This document shows, one piece after another, positions 23,366 through 34,789 of a stretch of 64,000 nucleotides of DNA. The translations under genes were made by a program, and so were the position numbers. Origin of the DNA: Macrostomum hystrix (Eukaryota > Platyhelminthes > Macrostomidae); NCBI GenBank assembly GCA_950097015.1, contig CATNEN010000003.1, positions 5,627,501 through 5,691,500 on the forward strand, written 5' to 3'. Within the stretch, counting starts at the first letter, position 1. Every line of letters starts with the position of its first letter. The notes below the pieces were generated by a model. The model was not told where the DNA came from and ran no database searches. It was given only the letters and a program-made list of their open reading frames with translations.

Positions 23366-25637
23366 ATGCAGCTACCTAGATACTATGCTACTGGCCTAAG
23401 CAAATTACTTTCAGCCAAATTCTGGTATCAGTTTTTTTTATTTCAAAAGAGGCATTGTCGACTCTATTTGTTAGTGCCACTAATTATTGCATTTTCCTGT
23501 GGATTTTCTTGTGGCATTTGGATTAAACACAGTAAAATCAACCATTTGGTTTCCAATGCTAATCAGAAGAATCTTCCCATCATCTATGTTGTCACTGCTA
23601 CACACAGGTAAATGTTTCTAGATTTTTATTAACAGTAGGACTGCCAAGCCTTTTTGCCGTCCATTTTTATACCACCGAAGGAGAATTTTTTGGCAGCGCC
23701 TGAATGCTAACAACGTTGGGTGGTGACTGATTGGTTTACAGACGAGCCAATGGTGTCCTGTGGTTGAGGCTTGATGAGTAAAATTGGAGAAATTCGCACC
23801 ATGGTGTCCATAGTGGCCTAGTTCCACCTGTTGTGGCCCTTGAAGGTCCAGGAGTCCGTCTAGATAAAGGTCAGGTGACCACTGAAGATGGAGTTGATGC
23901 AGGCACATGAAGGTGATATGCTGATAAATTTTAAAGGCCTGGCAATGCTGCTCTGAGGCGCAGTGCTAATTCGTGTATAGGGGTGTATGAAATAGACTAG
24001 CGCTACTGGGAAAAATCGGACCTTTGGCCAGAACCATTGAATATCTCGACGCTCTGAAGAGCTGGCGACTTGATTCTTTTTCAGAAGATGCGCAACAAAA
24101 AGTTGTCCCGTGTTCTTCAGTTTCGTGTGCTTGAGTTGCTCCGTTCGGGTGCAGCACAAAAATTGTCACGAGGTTGGGGAATTCTCCCCTTTGGTAGAAC
24201 TCTACTGTTAACTGTATAAAACAGAAATAATTTATTTGGTAGTCAGAATGGCTCGGCATATTAACACTGACAGGAGACCAGAACAGCGAGCTGAGCTAAC
24301 GAGACTCTGCAACACTCTGCATAGAGTGCCAGATATTCACTGGCTAGTTGTAGAAGATTCCAATGCGCCAACAGACATTGTGGCTGACACCCTTGCCGAC
24401 TGTAACCTGCGAGCATACACTCACCTGGCTGTGCTCACACCGCTCAATGAGAAGCCTCAACCGTCTGAGCCGCATTGGTGGCGCCCGAAGGGTGTTCGTC
24501 AGCGCAATCTAGCCTTTCGTTGGCTTCGCGCCGACCCTAATCGAACTGGTATTATGTACATTGCCGACGATGACAATGTCTACGATGTGAGACTATTTGA
24601 CGAGATTAGGGCTACTAGGCAGGTGTCGGTCTGGCCTGTCGCCTTTGCCGGCGGCTTGCCCTACGAAGGCATTCGGTGCGCCAATGGTCGGGTTCTGGTA
24701 GGTTTGATCAATATGTAGTGTTTATGGTAACAATCTGGTGACAATGGTGACAATCTATTGACTATTATAAGTTTGTTTTTGGCAGGCTCCCTTCCCTATG
24801 GTATGTTAATGGCTGGCTACAATCCATTGTTGATAGTGGCCTATAATCCATTGTTGATAGTGGCCTATAATCCATTGTTGGTAGTGGGCTATAATCCATT
24901 GTTGATAGTGGCCTATAATCCATTGTTGATAGTGGCCTATAATGCATTGTTGATAGTGGCCTATAATCCATTGTTGATAGTGGCCTATAATCCATTGTTG
25001 ATAGTGGCCTATAATCCATTGTTGGTAGTGGGCTATAAACCATTGTTGATAGTGGCCTATAATCCATTGTTGATAGTGGCCTATAATCCATTGTTGATAG
25101 TGGCCTATAATCCATTGCTTATTGGGTGTCCGTAGTGGGCTATAATTAATGCCAGCCTAATACCGGATAATCCCAATTCAGGAGATTCAGGAGAGCATGA
25201 TTTATCCCAAAAATGTCATTTCCCGTTTATAGGGCTGGACAGTGGCATTCAAGCCGCACCGACCATTTCCTATTGACATGGCCGGCTTTGCTATCAATTT
25301 AAAATTGTTGCACAATCGACCTTCGGCTGAGCTGTCCTACAATGTCGAAAGAGGTTTCCAGGTTCGTTTCATCATTGAGAACTAATTACACGTTAGTGAT
25401 TGAAATACTCAAAGTAACTAGATGTTTTAAAATCAACATGTCAACTAACCACTTTATTTCTAGGAAAGTATTCTACTCACCGGCCTAGGAATTCGTCAAA
25501 CTGATCTGGAAGCTCGCGCCGATGATTGCAGTCGCATTCTGGTTTGGCACACAAGGACAGCCCCGCCTAAGCTTAACAATGTTGCCCTGCTGGCTCAACG
25601 AGGTCTTACCCTGCCGCCTATTGCTGGTCACGTTTGA
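23366..25637 (+). CDS. B3GAT: Beta-1,3-glucuronyltransferase (B3GAT1-3 family)
   Basis: Four exons, 23366-23607, 24274-24697, 25233-25361 and 25464-25637, give 322 aa, close to the usual length (about 335). It is a type II Golgi enzyme: short cytoplasmic tail, membrane anchor (LYLLVPLIIAFSCGFSCG, about residues 33-50), then the catalytic domain. Family motifs in order are IYVVTATHR, HWLVVEDS, THLAVLTP, GVRQRN, the metal-binding DDD in YIADDDNVY, SVWPV, RPFPIDMAGFA, the ESILL glutamate at the place of the catalytic base, and ILVWHTRT. Members transfer glucuronate from UDP-GlcA to galactose. B3GAT3 completes the proteoglycan linker, and RPFPIDMAGF is closest to that one as I remember it. Intron 1 is filled by an interspersed repeat and intron 2 by a minisatellite. 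Confidence 0.93.
23637..24165 (-). mobile_element. Unclassified ~530-bp interspersed repeat in B3GAT intron 1
   Basis: Reverse-orientation, full-length copy of the element at 16358-17735 without the nested MITE. It runs from AGGACTGCCAAGCC to GTTCGGGTGCAGCAC and contains the TATA-like word (GGTATAAAAATGG on the minus strand). It makes up most of the 666-bp intron. Confidence 0.85.
24806..25125. repeat. 24-bp minisatellite in B3GAT intron 2
   Basis: About 13 copies of a 24-bp unit (core GATAGTGGCCTATAATCC). Because the period is a multiple of 3, both strands stay open across it; this is not coding. Confidence 0.95.
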
Positions 25638-25889
25638 TTTGTTATAATTCTCTCCTTGTAAATACGCTTTTTTCAAACACGGAAACTCAATTCCTGCATG
25701 TAATTATTCTTTGTTTTAATATAAGTGTTTTAAAATTTTACTTTTACTTATTACACACTTAAAAAAGTGTTTTTACTGTAAATAATACTTTAATGGCAGT
25801 TGTGCAACTGTTTTGTTATAGTCTTTCTATTTTGTAGCGGCTTTTTTGTTTATTCATATATCTAGTTTATGGAATTTGCGACAACTTTG

Positions 25890-26975
25890 TTATATTAGTG
25901 TAATGAGAATCTAGGATTTAGGAACATCAGTGAATGAATGAGAATCTAGGATTTAGGAACATCAGTGAATTAATGAGAGTCTAGGATTTAGGAATATCCG
26001 TGAATGAATGAGAATCTAGGATTTGGGAATATCAGTGAATGAATGAGAATCTAGGATTTAGGAACATCAGTGAATTAATGAGAATCTAGGATTTAGAAAT
26101 ATCCGTGAATGAATGAGAATCTAGGATTTAGGAATATCAGTGAATGAATGAGAATCTAGGATTTAGGAATATCAGTCAATGAATGAGAATCTAGGATTTA
26201 GGAATATCAGTCAATGAATGAGAATCTAGGATTTAGGAATATCAGTCAATGAATGAGAGTCTAGGATTTAGGAATATCAGTGAATGAATGAGAATCTAGG
26301 ATTTAGGAATATCAGTGAATGAAAGAGAATCTAGGATTTAGGAATATCAGTGAATGAATAAGAATCTAGGATTTAGGAATATCAGTGAATGAATAAGAAT
26401 CTAGGATTTAGGAATATCAGTGAATGAATGAGAATCTAGGATTTAGGAATATCAGTCAATGAATGAGAATCTAGGATTTAGGAATATCAGTCAATGAATG
26501 AGAATCTAGGATTTAGGAATATCAGTCAATGAATGAGAATCTAGGATTTAGGAATATCAGTGAATGAATGAGAATCTAGGATTTGGGAATTGATCACTGA
26601 TCAGTGAATGAATGAGAATCTAGGATTTGGGAATTGATCACTGATCAGTGAATGAATGAGAATCTAGGATTTGGGAATTGATCACTGATCAGTGAATAAA
26701 TGAGAATCTAGGATTAGGGAATTGATCACTGATCAGTGAATGAATGAGAATCTAGGATTAGGGAATTGATCACTGATCAGTGAATGAATGAGAATCTAGG
26801 ATTAGGGAATTGATCACTGATCAGTGAATGAATGAGAATCTAGGATTAGGGAATTGATCACTGATCAGTGAATAAATGAGAATCTTAATTTATGAATATG
26901 AGTGAATGAACGAGAATCTTAATTTATGAATATGAGTGAATGAACGAGAATCTTAATTTGAGGATTGCAATGAAT
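25890..26975. repeat. Composite minisatellite upstream of the zinc-finger gene
   Basis: Three successive sub-arrays share GAATGAGAATCT. A unit of about 31 bp (GAATCTAGGATTTAGGAATA...) runs to about 26575. A longer unit carrying the inverted repeat TGATCACTGATCA runs to about 26880. A third, with CTTAATTTATGAATATGAGT, runs to about 26960. Confidence 0.92.
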
Positions 26976-27070
26976 AATGGGAACATTACGCTGGTATATA
27001 AAATATAAAATTACAATGGTAATAATTAATAAATTATGCTATTTCTTTATTCCAGTAAATTGCAATCAGA

Positions 27071-30000
27071 ATGGAAATGGCAGGTGTTGAAGCGCAATCT
27101 ATTGACAATGATGGAAAATTTAATGAAGATACCATTGAAGATAACTCGGGACTAGTTAAAGCTGCTGACGCAGCTGATGATAGTGGAGATCAGCAGCAGC
27201 AGAAGCGGCACTTTCGACACCAATACCGCGGTGGTCCGCCATATTCTCAACATTACCAATTCCCTTATCGTCATCCTTATAATCATAAGTATCGAGTTCG
27301 GCCTAGCAATCCGAATGCCAAAGTTGACATTGGTGTCTCGCAGCAACAATTGTTAACCTGTGAACTATGCGACATTAAATGCACCGGCGAATCTATTTAT
27401 AAGCTGCATTTGGAAGGTGCCAGGTAAATTCTTTAGTCAGTTCAACAAATAAGCCAATTTAAAAGTAATATTGGAAGTGCCTGGGTATCACGTGATGGAT
27501 TTACCTAATTCTAATTAAGGCACATTAAGAAGATGAAGGAGCAGCGGTATCAACAACTATGCGAAGCCAAAGATCCTGAAGTCTATTGCGATGTTTGCAA
27601 ACTGACCTTGCACCCGGAACTGATGGTCACTCATCGGGCCGGATTGCGGCATAGAAAAGCTGCGGGTGATGCCGTTGGTCAGAAATCTCTGCCGCCTGGT
27701 ATTCACCGGGTCAATAATCAGCAACCTGCTCATGCTAAGCAGGCTGATGGTGAAACTAAGGTGAGCTTGTTATAGCTCTCAAAATATTCGCTCTTTTTAC
27801 TTCACTTCTCTCTGCCTTACCTACTTGTGTTTACCTGATTCTCTACCTGTACACTTTGCTTCTCTACCTGTACACTTTGCTTCTCTACCTGTACACTTGA
27901 TGATCTACCTGTACACTTGCTTGTGTACCTTTACAGCCTTCTACTTCTCTACCTGTAAAATATTACATTTTCTTACTTCTCTCTCTCCCTCTCTCTCTTT
28001 TAATTACCCAGATTATCTATTAGTTGTAAAATATTTTCTTTCAGACTCCAAGCATTGCCGAACAAATCGCAAAAACGGAAAATGGCGATTCCCTTTCTAA
28101 TGACTCAACTGGCGGCTCTGTTGTCAACGAAAAAGAAAAGCCAGCCAGCCAGCCGGCTGCCACTCTGTTTGAGCGACACTTGAGCAGCCTATCCAAGAAG
28201 GAGCTGATCAAACGCTACCGGATGGCTTGCTCCGTGTGCGCCGTAGAGTTTGACAGCTTCACCCTAGCCGAAACTCATTTTAACTCTAAAGCTCATCGTT
28301 TCGCCTATCAGAAGTCTCAACGTGCTCAAGGTGAGTCGGATGAGTCACTGAATCATTAATTATCGTGGGTAGTTAGTTTTCCAATCGTTGGTAATTTCTT
28401 TATTTCAGCTCACCTCAGCTCCTATCAACGTCAAGGAGTTGAGGCAAAAAATCAATAAAAAGGTAATTAGATGGGGAATTTGCTATTTAATGTGTCGTTT
28501 TTTATCTTGAGAAAATATTTTGAACCATGTTTTGTTTTTTTTAGTTCTTGCTCGTAGCGTTGTAAAAAAATGAGATCATGCATCTCATTATTGCTTGACT
28601 TGAATTAGAATTTGGAAAATCACTTGAATGTTGCCTTTTAAATTTAGATCGACGCACAATTGAGGAGATAAAGCATAATGTAGTTAGTTGCATAATGCAT
28701 TGCGGGCACACAGGCGCACGCTAAGTTTAGAATAAAAGCTAATAATTAAAACGCTTCAACGGTAAAAAAGAAAAAAAGGAAGTGTCCTTAAAGAATAGCC
28801 TAATAAAAGAATATCTGGTCTTGGCCAGTTTTTCGCAGGGCACTTTTAATATAGACGCAGAAAAGTATGTTTCGCGGCACATCACGTGATTTCTATTAAT
28901 ACAAACTGACGTCAGATAAACAAGGCAGCAGACCCATAACCAAGGGGTCTGTTGCTAAAAATAGTACTGACGTCACAGGACGGGCAGATATGTTACTAAA
29001 AATAACACATGAGTCACAAGCACAAATAAAAAGGCAGACAAATCGCTGATCCGAGGGCAGAGGCTTGACCTGAAAAGAGACAGTAAAACTAGGATCGGAC
29101 AATGGTGTCCCAAGTTTGTGTGGGCGTAGATTAAAAGTTGATTACATCCGGCTATAAAAAATGACAAGTTTTTGTTACTAAACTCACTTCACATTCGTTT
29201 GTCCTTACTAATTTTCCTATGATCATTTTTATCAGGGATTAGCTTAAGGACTAGATTAACAATATTCAGATAGGCAGATAGCGCAGATAGGCAGACTTCC
29301 GTGACAATATCATGTTAAAAAAAGCAACTATCGGACAGGACGCTGACATTGCTTCTTGTTAAAATCGCAGTAAAATCAATAAAAAACTGAACTAATAAAC
29401 TCAGTAACTAAAGAGTGTGATCATGTGTCCTTCCTAATTTCCTGACACTCAAACAAAAAGTGGCATTCAGCAATTCGCTTGAGGACAAAATTAATCCAGG
29501 CTTCCAACTATCCTAGAGTTAGGCATGATTCTAAAAGTAGCCTGACTCTTGGACGAGACGCTGACATTGCTACTTATGAGTAGGGTAGTGAAAATTTAGC
29601 TGATAAGTTTATTATCATGTAAGTTCAAAGTAATATATATGTTGACGCTGTAAAATCGTCTACCATAGAAGCGCTAATTAATTGTAAATACTAATTTCGC
29701 TTGCATTACTTGTGAGTAGTGTTGTCAATATTTTATCCAGTCCTTCCTAATTTCCTGATAGTTCAACAAAAATTGGCAGTCAGGAATTCGCTTGAGGACG
29801 AAATTAATCTAAGCTTCCAACTATCCTAGAGTTAGGCATGATTCTAAAAGTAGCCTGAATCTTGGACGAGACGCTGACATTGCTACTTATGAGTAGGGTA
29901 GTGAAAATTTAGCTGCTAAGCTTATTATTATGTAAGTTCAAAGTAATATAAATGTTGACACTTGAAAATCGTCTACCATAGAAGCGCTAATTAATTGTAA

Positions 30001-32007
30001 ATACTAATTTCGCTTGCATTACTTGTGAGTAGTGTTGTCAATATTTTATCCAGTCCTTCCTAATTTCCTGACACCCAAACAAAAAGTGGCATTCAGGAAT
30101 TCGCTTGAGGACAAAATTAATCCAAGCTTCCAACTATCCTAGAGTTAGGCATGATTCTAAAAGTAGCCTGAATCTTGGACGAGACGCTGACATTGCTACT
30201 TATTAGTAGTGTAGTTAAAATATGCATTATGTTTCATATAAATAAGGTTCAATGAAAAATAGTTACAATTAATTTTTATATCGTCTAAGGTTAAAACACT
30301 AACGAACATTATATTATTATCTCGCTTCCACAAAGTATGAGAGTGTTCTGAATATTTTTTCCTGTCCTTCCTAATTTCCTGACACTCAAACAAAAAGTGG
30401 CATTCAGGAATTCGCTTGAGGACAAAATTAATCCAGGCTTCCAACTATCCTAGAGTTAGGCATGATTCTAAAAGTAGCCTGACTCTTGGACGAGACGCTG
30501 ACATTGCTACTTATGAGTAGGGTACTAGTGAAAATTTAGCTGATAAGTTTATTATTATGTAAGTTCAAAGTAATATATATGTTGACGCTGTAAAATCGTC
30601 TACCATAGAAGCGCTAATTAATTGTAAATACTAATTTCGCTTGCATTACTTGTGAGTAGTGTTGTCAATATTTTATCCAGTCCTTCCTAATTTCCTGATA
30701 GTTCAACAAAAATTGGCAGTCAGGGATTCGCTTGAGGACAAAATGAAGCCAAGCTTCCAACTATCCTAGAGTTAGGCATGATTCTAAAAGTAGCCTGAAT
30801 CTTGGACGAGACGCTGACATTGCTACTTATGAGTAGGGTAGTGAAAATTTAGCTGCTAAGCTTATTATTATGTAAGTTCAAAGTAATATATATGTTGACG
30901 CTTTAATATCGTCTACCATAGAAGCGATAATTATTTGTAAATAATAATTTCGCTTGCATTACTTGTGAGTAGTGTTGCAACTCTTTTATCAAGTCCTTCC
31001 TAATTTCCTGACACCCAAACAAAAAGTGGCATTCAGGGATTCGCTTGAGGACGAAATTAATCCAAGCTTCCAACTATCCTAGAGTTAGGCATGATTCTAA
31101 AAGTAGCCTGACTCTTGGACGAGACGCTGACATTGCTACTTATGAGTAGGGTAGTGAAAATTTAGCTGCTAAGCTTATTATTATGTAAGTTCAAAGTAAT
31201 ATATATGTTGACGCTTTAATATCGTCTACCATAGAAGCGATAATTATTTGTAAATAATAATTTCGCTTGCATTACTTGTGAGTAGTGTTGCAACTCTTTT
31301 ATCAAGTCCTTCCTAATTTCCTGACACTCAAACAAAAAGTGGCATTCAGCAATTCGCTTGAGGACGAAATTAATCCAAGCTTCCAACTATCCTAGAGTTA
31401 GGCATGATTCTAAAAGTAGCCTGACTCTTGGACGAGACGCTGACATTGCTACTTATTAGTATTGTAGTGAAAATTTAGCTGCTAAATTTATTATTATGTA
31501 AGTTCAATGTAATATAAATGTTGACACTTGAAAATCTTATGATCTCGCTTCCACAACGTATGTTGTAGTTTTGAATATTTTTCCTGTCCTTCCTAATTTC
31601 CTGACACTTAAACAAAAAGTGGCATTCAGGAATTCGCTTGAGGACGAAATTACTCAAGCTTCCAACTATCCTAGACTTGAGCATAAAGCTTAAAGTAGCG
31701 TGAGTCTTGGACGAGACGCTGACATTGCTACTTATGAGTAGTGTAGTGAGAATGTTAGTTAATTAATCTTCACCTGTCATCCGCTGGTCTTCACCTCATT
31801 TTTTCAACAGTTCGCTCCAGCGGGCACGTTTGCGAAGTGTGCGACATTGCTGTTAACTCCGAAGCTCTCTACAATGATCACATCAAGGGCTTTAAGCACG
31901 CTCTGAGACTTCACGGCGGGTACATACCTGAAGGCCACGAGTTTTATGACAAATATTCAAAACAGCGCGAGGCCTTGATCAGTTATAAAAAAAATTATTT
32001 CGCTTAG
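27071..32007 (+). CDS. C2H2 zinc-finger protein with U1/dsRNA-type fingers
   Basis: Exons 27071-27423, 27520-27760, 28045-28330 and 31811-32007 give 358 aa. Four fingers of the widely spaced U1/JAZ/ZFR type are seen: CELCDIKC...HLEGARH (split by intron 1), YCDVCKLTL...HRAGLRH, CSVCAVEF...HFNSKAH and VCEVCDIAV...HIKGFKH. The N-terminus is acidic with a QQQQ run and a Tyr/His/Pro-rich segment. Such fingers in ZNF346 and ZFR bind double-stranded RNA, so an RNA-binding nuclear role is inferred. An acceptor just before the ATG exon (TTATTCCAG) implies a 5' non-coding exon. An alternative last exon at 28409-28458 would drop the fourth finger. Orthology to a named gene is not established. Confidence 0.82.
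28409..28458 (+). CDS. Candidate alternative terminal exon of the zinc-finger gene
   Basis: A good acceptor (TTTATTTCAG) continues the phase-1 frame of exon 3 as AHLSSYQRQGVEAKNQ and stop. The stop TAA lies within CAATAAAAAG, so AATAAA overlaps it and could also act as a polyadenylation signal. Usage is unproven. Confidence 0.4.
28907..28975. promoter_or_regulatory. Pair of perfect CRE palindromes (TGACGTCA)
   Basis: TGACGTCA occurs at 28907-28914 and 28968-28975, 61 bp apart, in the last intron of the zinc-finger gene. A CACGTG palindrome is near 28884. Sequence match only. Confidence 0.3.
29429..31745. repeat. ~313-bp satellite array in the zinc-finger gene intron
   Basis: About seven and a half monomers start near 29429, 29741, 30050, 30364, 30680, 30992, 31306 and 31585. 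Each begins around CCTTCCTAATTTCCTGA. All contain TGGACGAGACGCTGACATTG and GAATTCGCTTGAGGAC. The fourth (about 30180-30360) and the last monomers have diverged linker segments. No coding capacity is seen. Confidence 0.93.
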
Positions 32008-32159
32008 GAATGCAGTGTCAGTTTTTTTTATATATCATTGGATTTGACCACACTTTGCTTGCATGCTTTAAAATTAAGTAGGTTATAAAAACGACAGGTT
32101 TTTGTTGATGTTACTCAGTTTACTCAGTTTAGCCACATTTATAAAAGCCTCGTATATCA

Positions 32160-32835
32160 CTAAACTGTATCTCTTAATCTCAGAAATCCCTGATTTGTGC
32201 CCCTGAATCACAAAAATCCCTAGATTGTGTCTCTGAATCACAGAAATCCCTAGATTGTGTCCCTGAATCACAAAAATCCCTAGATTGTAGCTCTGAATCA
32301 CAGAAATCCCTAGATTGTGTCCCTGAATCACAGAAATCCTTAGATTGTGTTTTTGAGACAAATAAATCCCTAAATGGTGTCCCTGAATCTCAGATATCCC
32401 TAGATTATGTCCCTGAATCTCAGAAATCCCTAGATTGCGTCCCTGAGACACAGAAATCCCTAGATTGTGTCCCTGAATCACAGAAATCCCTAGATTGTGT
32501 CCCTGAATCACAGAAATCCCTAGATTGTGTCCCTGAATCACAGAAATCCCTAGATTGTGTCCCTGAATCACAGAAATCCCTAGATTGTGTCCCTGAATCA
32601 CAGAAATCCCTAGATTGTGTCCCTGAATCTCAGAAATCCCTAGATTATGTCCCTGAATCTCAGAAATCCCTAGATTGCGTCCCTGAATCACAGAAATCCC
32701 TAGATTGTGTCCCTGAATCTCAGATATCCTAAAATTTTGTCCCTCAATCTTAGAAATCCCAATGTTGTGTCGCGGAATCTCAAAAGTCCCTACATTGTGT
32801 CCCTCAATCTTAGAAATCCTTAAATTTGTCTCTTT
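32160..32835. repeat. 30-bp minisatellite 3' of the zinc-finger gene
   Basis: About 22 copies of a 30-bp unit containing AGATTGTGTCCCTGAATC. It is open on the minus strand only as a by-product of its period. Confidence 0.95.
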
Positions 32836-33147
32836 AACTCTTTGATTCCCATTTAAGTTCAACCTCTATGATCTCTAAATTTATTAAATTTTTTCAAGCT
32901 CATAAATGTGGCTATTCTGATTAATCTTCAAGCATTAGCCATTATGCTTCATAAAAAATTATTTGTAGTAATATTGGATTTTTTTCTAAATAAATACTTG
33001 CAATCGAGTCGCTAAATAATTTGTTACATTTTGCAACCATCACGTTTAGATATTTTTCTGCGGTAAAATGCTTTTTTAAATATTTTAATCGGGTTCCTTA
33101 TTGTTGTGACACTTTTGATAAAAGTAACCCACAGTAATCATCTAAAG

Positions 33148-33869
33148 CAGGGGTCGGCAAACTCCGGCCCGCGGGCCAGATGCGGCCCTTGAAGCTCCCA
33201 AATCCGGCCCGTTGCCCCTTCTGACATCTACAGTGTCCTGTTTCATCTCTCCCGTGTCTAATCTCTCCTGTTTCTCATCTCTCCCGTGTCTCATCTCTTC
33301 CGTGTCTCATCGCTCTCGTGTCTTATCTCTCCGTGTCTTATCTCTCCCGTGTCTAATCTCTCCCGTGTCTAATCTCTCCTGTGTCTAATCTCTCCCGTGT
33401 CTAATCTCTCCTGTGTCTAATCTCTCCCCTGTCTTATCTCTCCCGTGTCTCATCTCTCCCGTGTCTTATCTCTCCCGTGTCTAATCTCTCCCGTGTCTAA
33501 TCTCTCCTGTGTCTAATCTCTCCCCTGTCTTATCTCTCCCGTGTCTAATCTCTCCTGTGTCTAATCTCTCCCCTGTCTTATCTCTCCCGTGTCTAATCTC
33601 TCCTGTGTCTAATCTCTCCCCTGTCTTATCTCTCCCGTGTCTAATCTCTCCTGTGTCTAATCTCTCCCCTGTCTTATCTCTCCCCTGTCTTATCTCTCCC
33701 GTGTCTAATCTCTCCTGTGTCTAATCTCTCCCCTGTCTTATCTCTCCCGTGTCTAATCTCTCCCGTGTCTCATCTCTCCCCTGTCTCATATTTATACAGT
33801 CAATGCGGCCCGCTGTCGTCTTTTAGGTTCTCTCTTTGGCCCGCCAGCAAATAAGTTTGCCTACCCCTG
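33148..33869. mobile_element. hAT-type MITE with expanded internal minisatellite (722 bp)
   Basis: Termini CAGGGGTCGGCAAACTCCGG and the inverted CAAATAAGTTTGCCTACCCCTG (given in part). Perfect 8-bp target duplication ATCTAAAG at 33140-33147 and 33870-33877. It is in the opposite orientation to the copy at 16656. The interior is about 35 units of TCTCTCCCGTGTCTAA-like 16-mers. Confidence 0.93.
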
Positions 33870-33984
33870 ATCTAAAGTAATACAGCTTTAATAAAGTAAT
33901 AAGTGTTGTCTATTTACAGTTGAAAGAGCATGCTAGACCATGAGGGTATTTCAAATAGTTACTGCCTTCTGCACAATAGCTCCC

Positions 33985-34285
33985 AAACCGAATTACACAA
34001 TAATAATGATTGATTACACCTGCCCTAATTGGGCCAGATGTGCAGCCGACAGCACAGCCGCAGCTAATGCGCGGCGCATCTGTAGGTTGCGTACAGCTGT
34101 TCAGTCCATGGACTGGTTGGGGACGCCACACCCACACTCTATTATCCCAGCTAATGTTGGTACCCATTAAGTGTCTTGCTAAAGGGCGCAAATATTGTTC
34201 CAGTGGAGTTGGGAATCGAACCCCCGACCTTCAAGTCGTGAGTCCGACGCCCTAACCACTAGGCTACAATCTCAACCTCAAGCTA
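33985..34285 (-). mobile_element. tRNA-derived SINE, best-preserved head
   Basis: On the minus strand the head reads TAGCCTAGTGG (A box) and, 37 bp on, GGTTCGATTCC (B box). It is followed by TTTAGCAAGACACTTAA, AGCTGGGATAAT, the CAGTCCATGGACTG palindrome and the tail GGGCAGGTGTAATCAATCAT. The tRNA-like part cannot fold as a full tRNA with a proper acceptor stem, so it is not a tRNA gene. Confidence 0.88.
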
Positions 34286-34789
34286 TACTCAACAGTAGTA
34301 GCCGACATGGTTACATAATAAAATTTGTCTGTTCTTTTTTTTTCAAACAGCTACCTTGGCTAATATTTTTTATCTCATATAATTTCTGTTATATTTTTCC
34401 ACTAGTATGTTCAAAATTTTGTTTTAAAAAAGCAACATTTTCTATCAATCCCTTGTACTTGAAATGCGTTTCATTAAAAGTTGAGTATACTTTTACCGTA
34501 TACTTTTGTTTAAGTACGTCTCAGTATAGCGCATTGCGATTCAAAAAATCAATTGAATTAATCATCTATTATTATATATTGTTATGTCGTTGTTTTAAAA
34601 TGGTAAAATATAACTTTTCATAAAGATTACATTGTATGAAAATATCACACGCGTTTTTGTTAACAATTTTCTTAGCAATTCCACGTTAGTAACAAATTGC
34701 TAAGAATGTAATTTAAAACAAAAATTTAATGGCTTTGCATATGATTTTTGTTAGTTTATTTCAGTTACTGATAACCATGTTTTTAGAAT

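Noticed and set aside
28896..29167. Two minus-strand frames of 64-68 codons in the zinc-finger gene intron
   Set aside because: Short, overlapping, without domain, inside an intron of a gene on the other strand.
34195..34285. Possible tRNA gene on the minus strand
   Set aside because: A and B boxes are present, but the acceptor stem and anticodon arm do not close, and the sequence continues into a repeated SINE body and tail.
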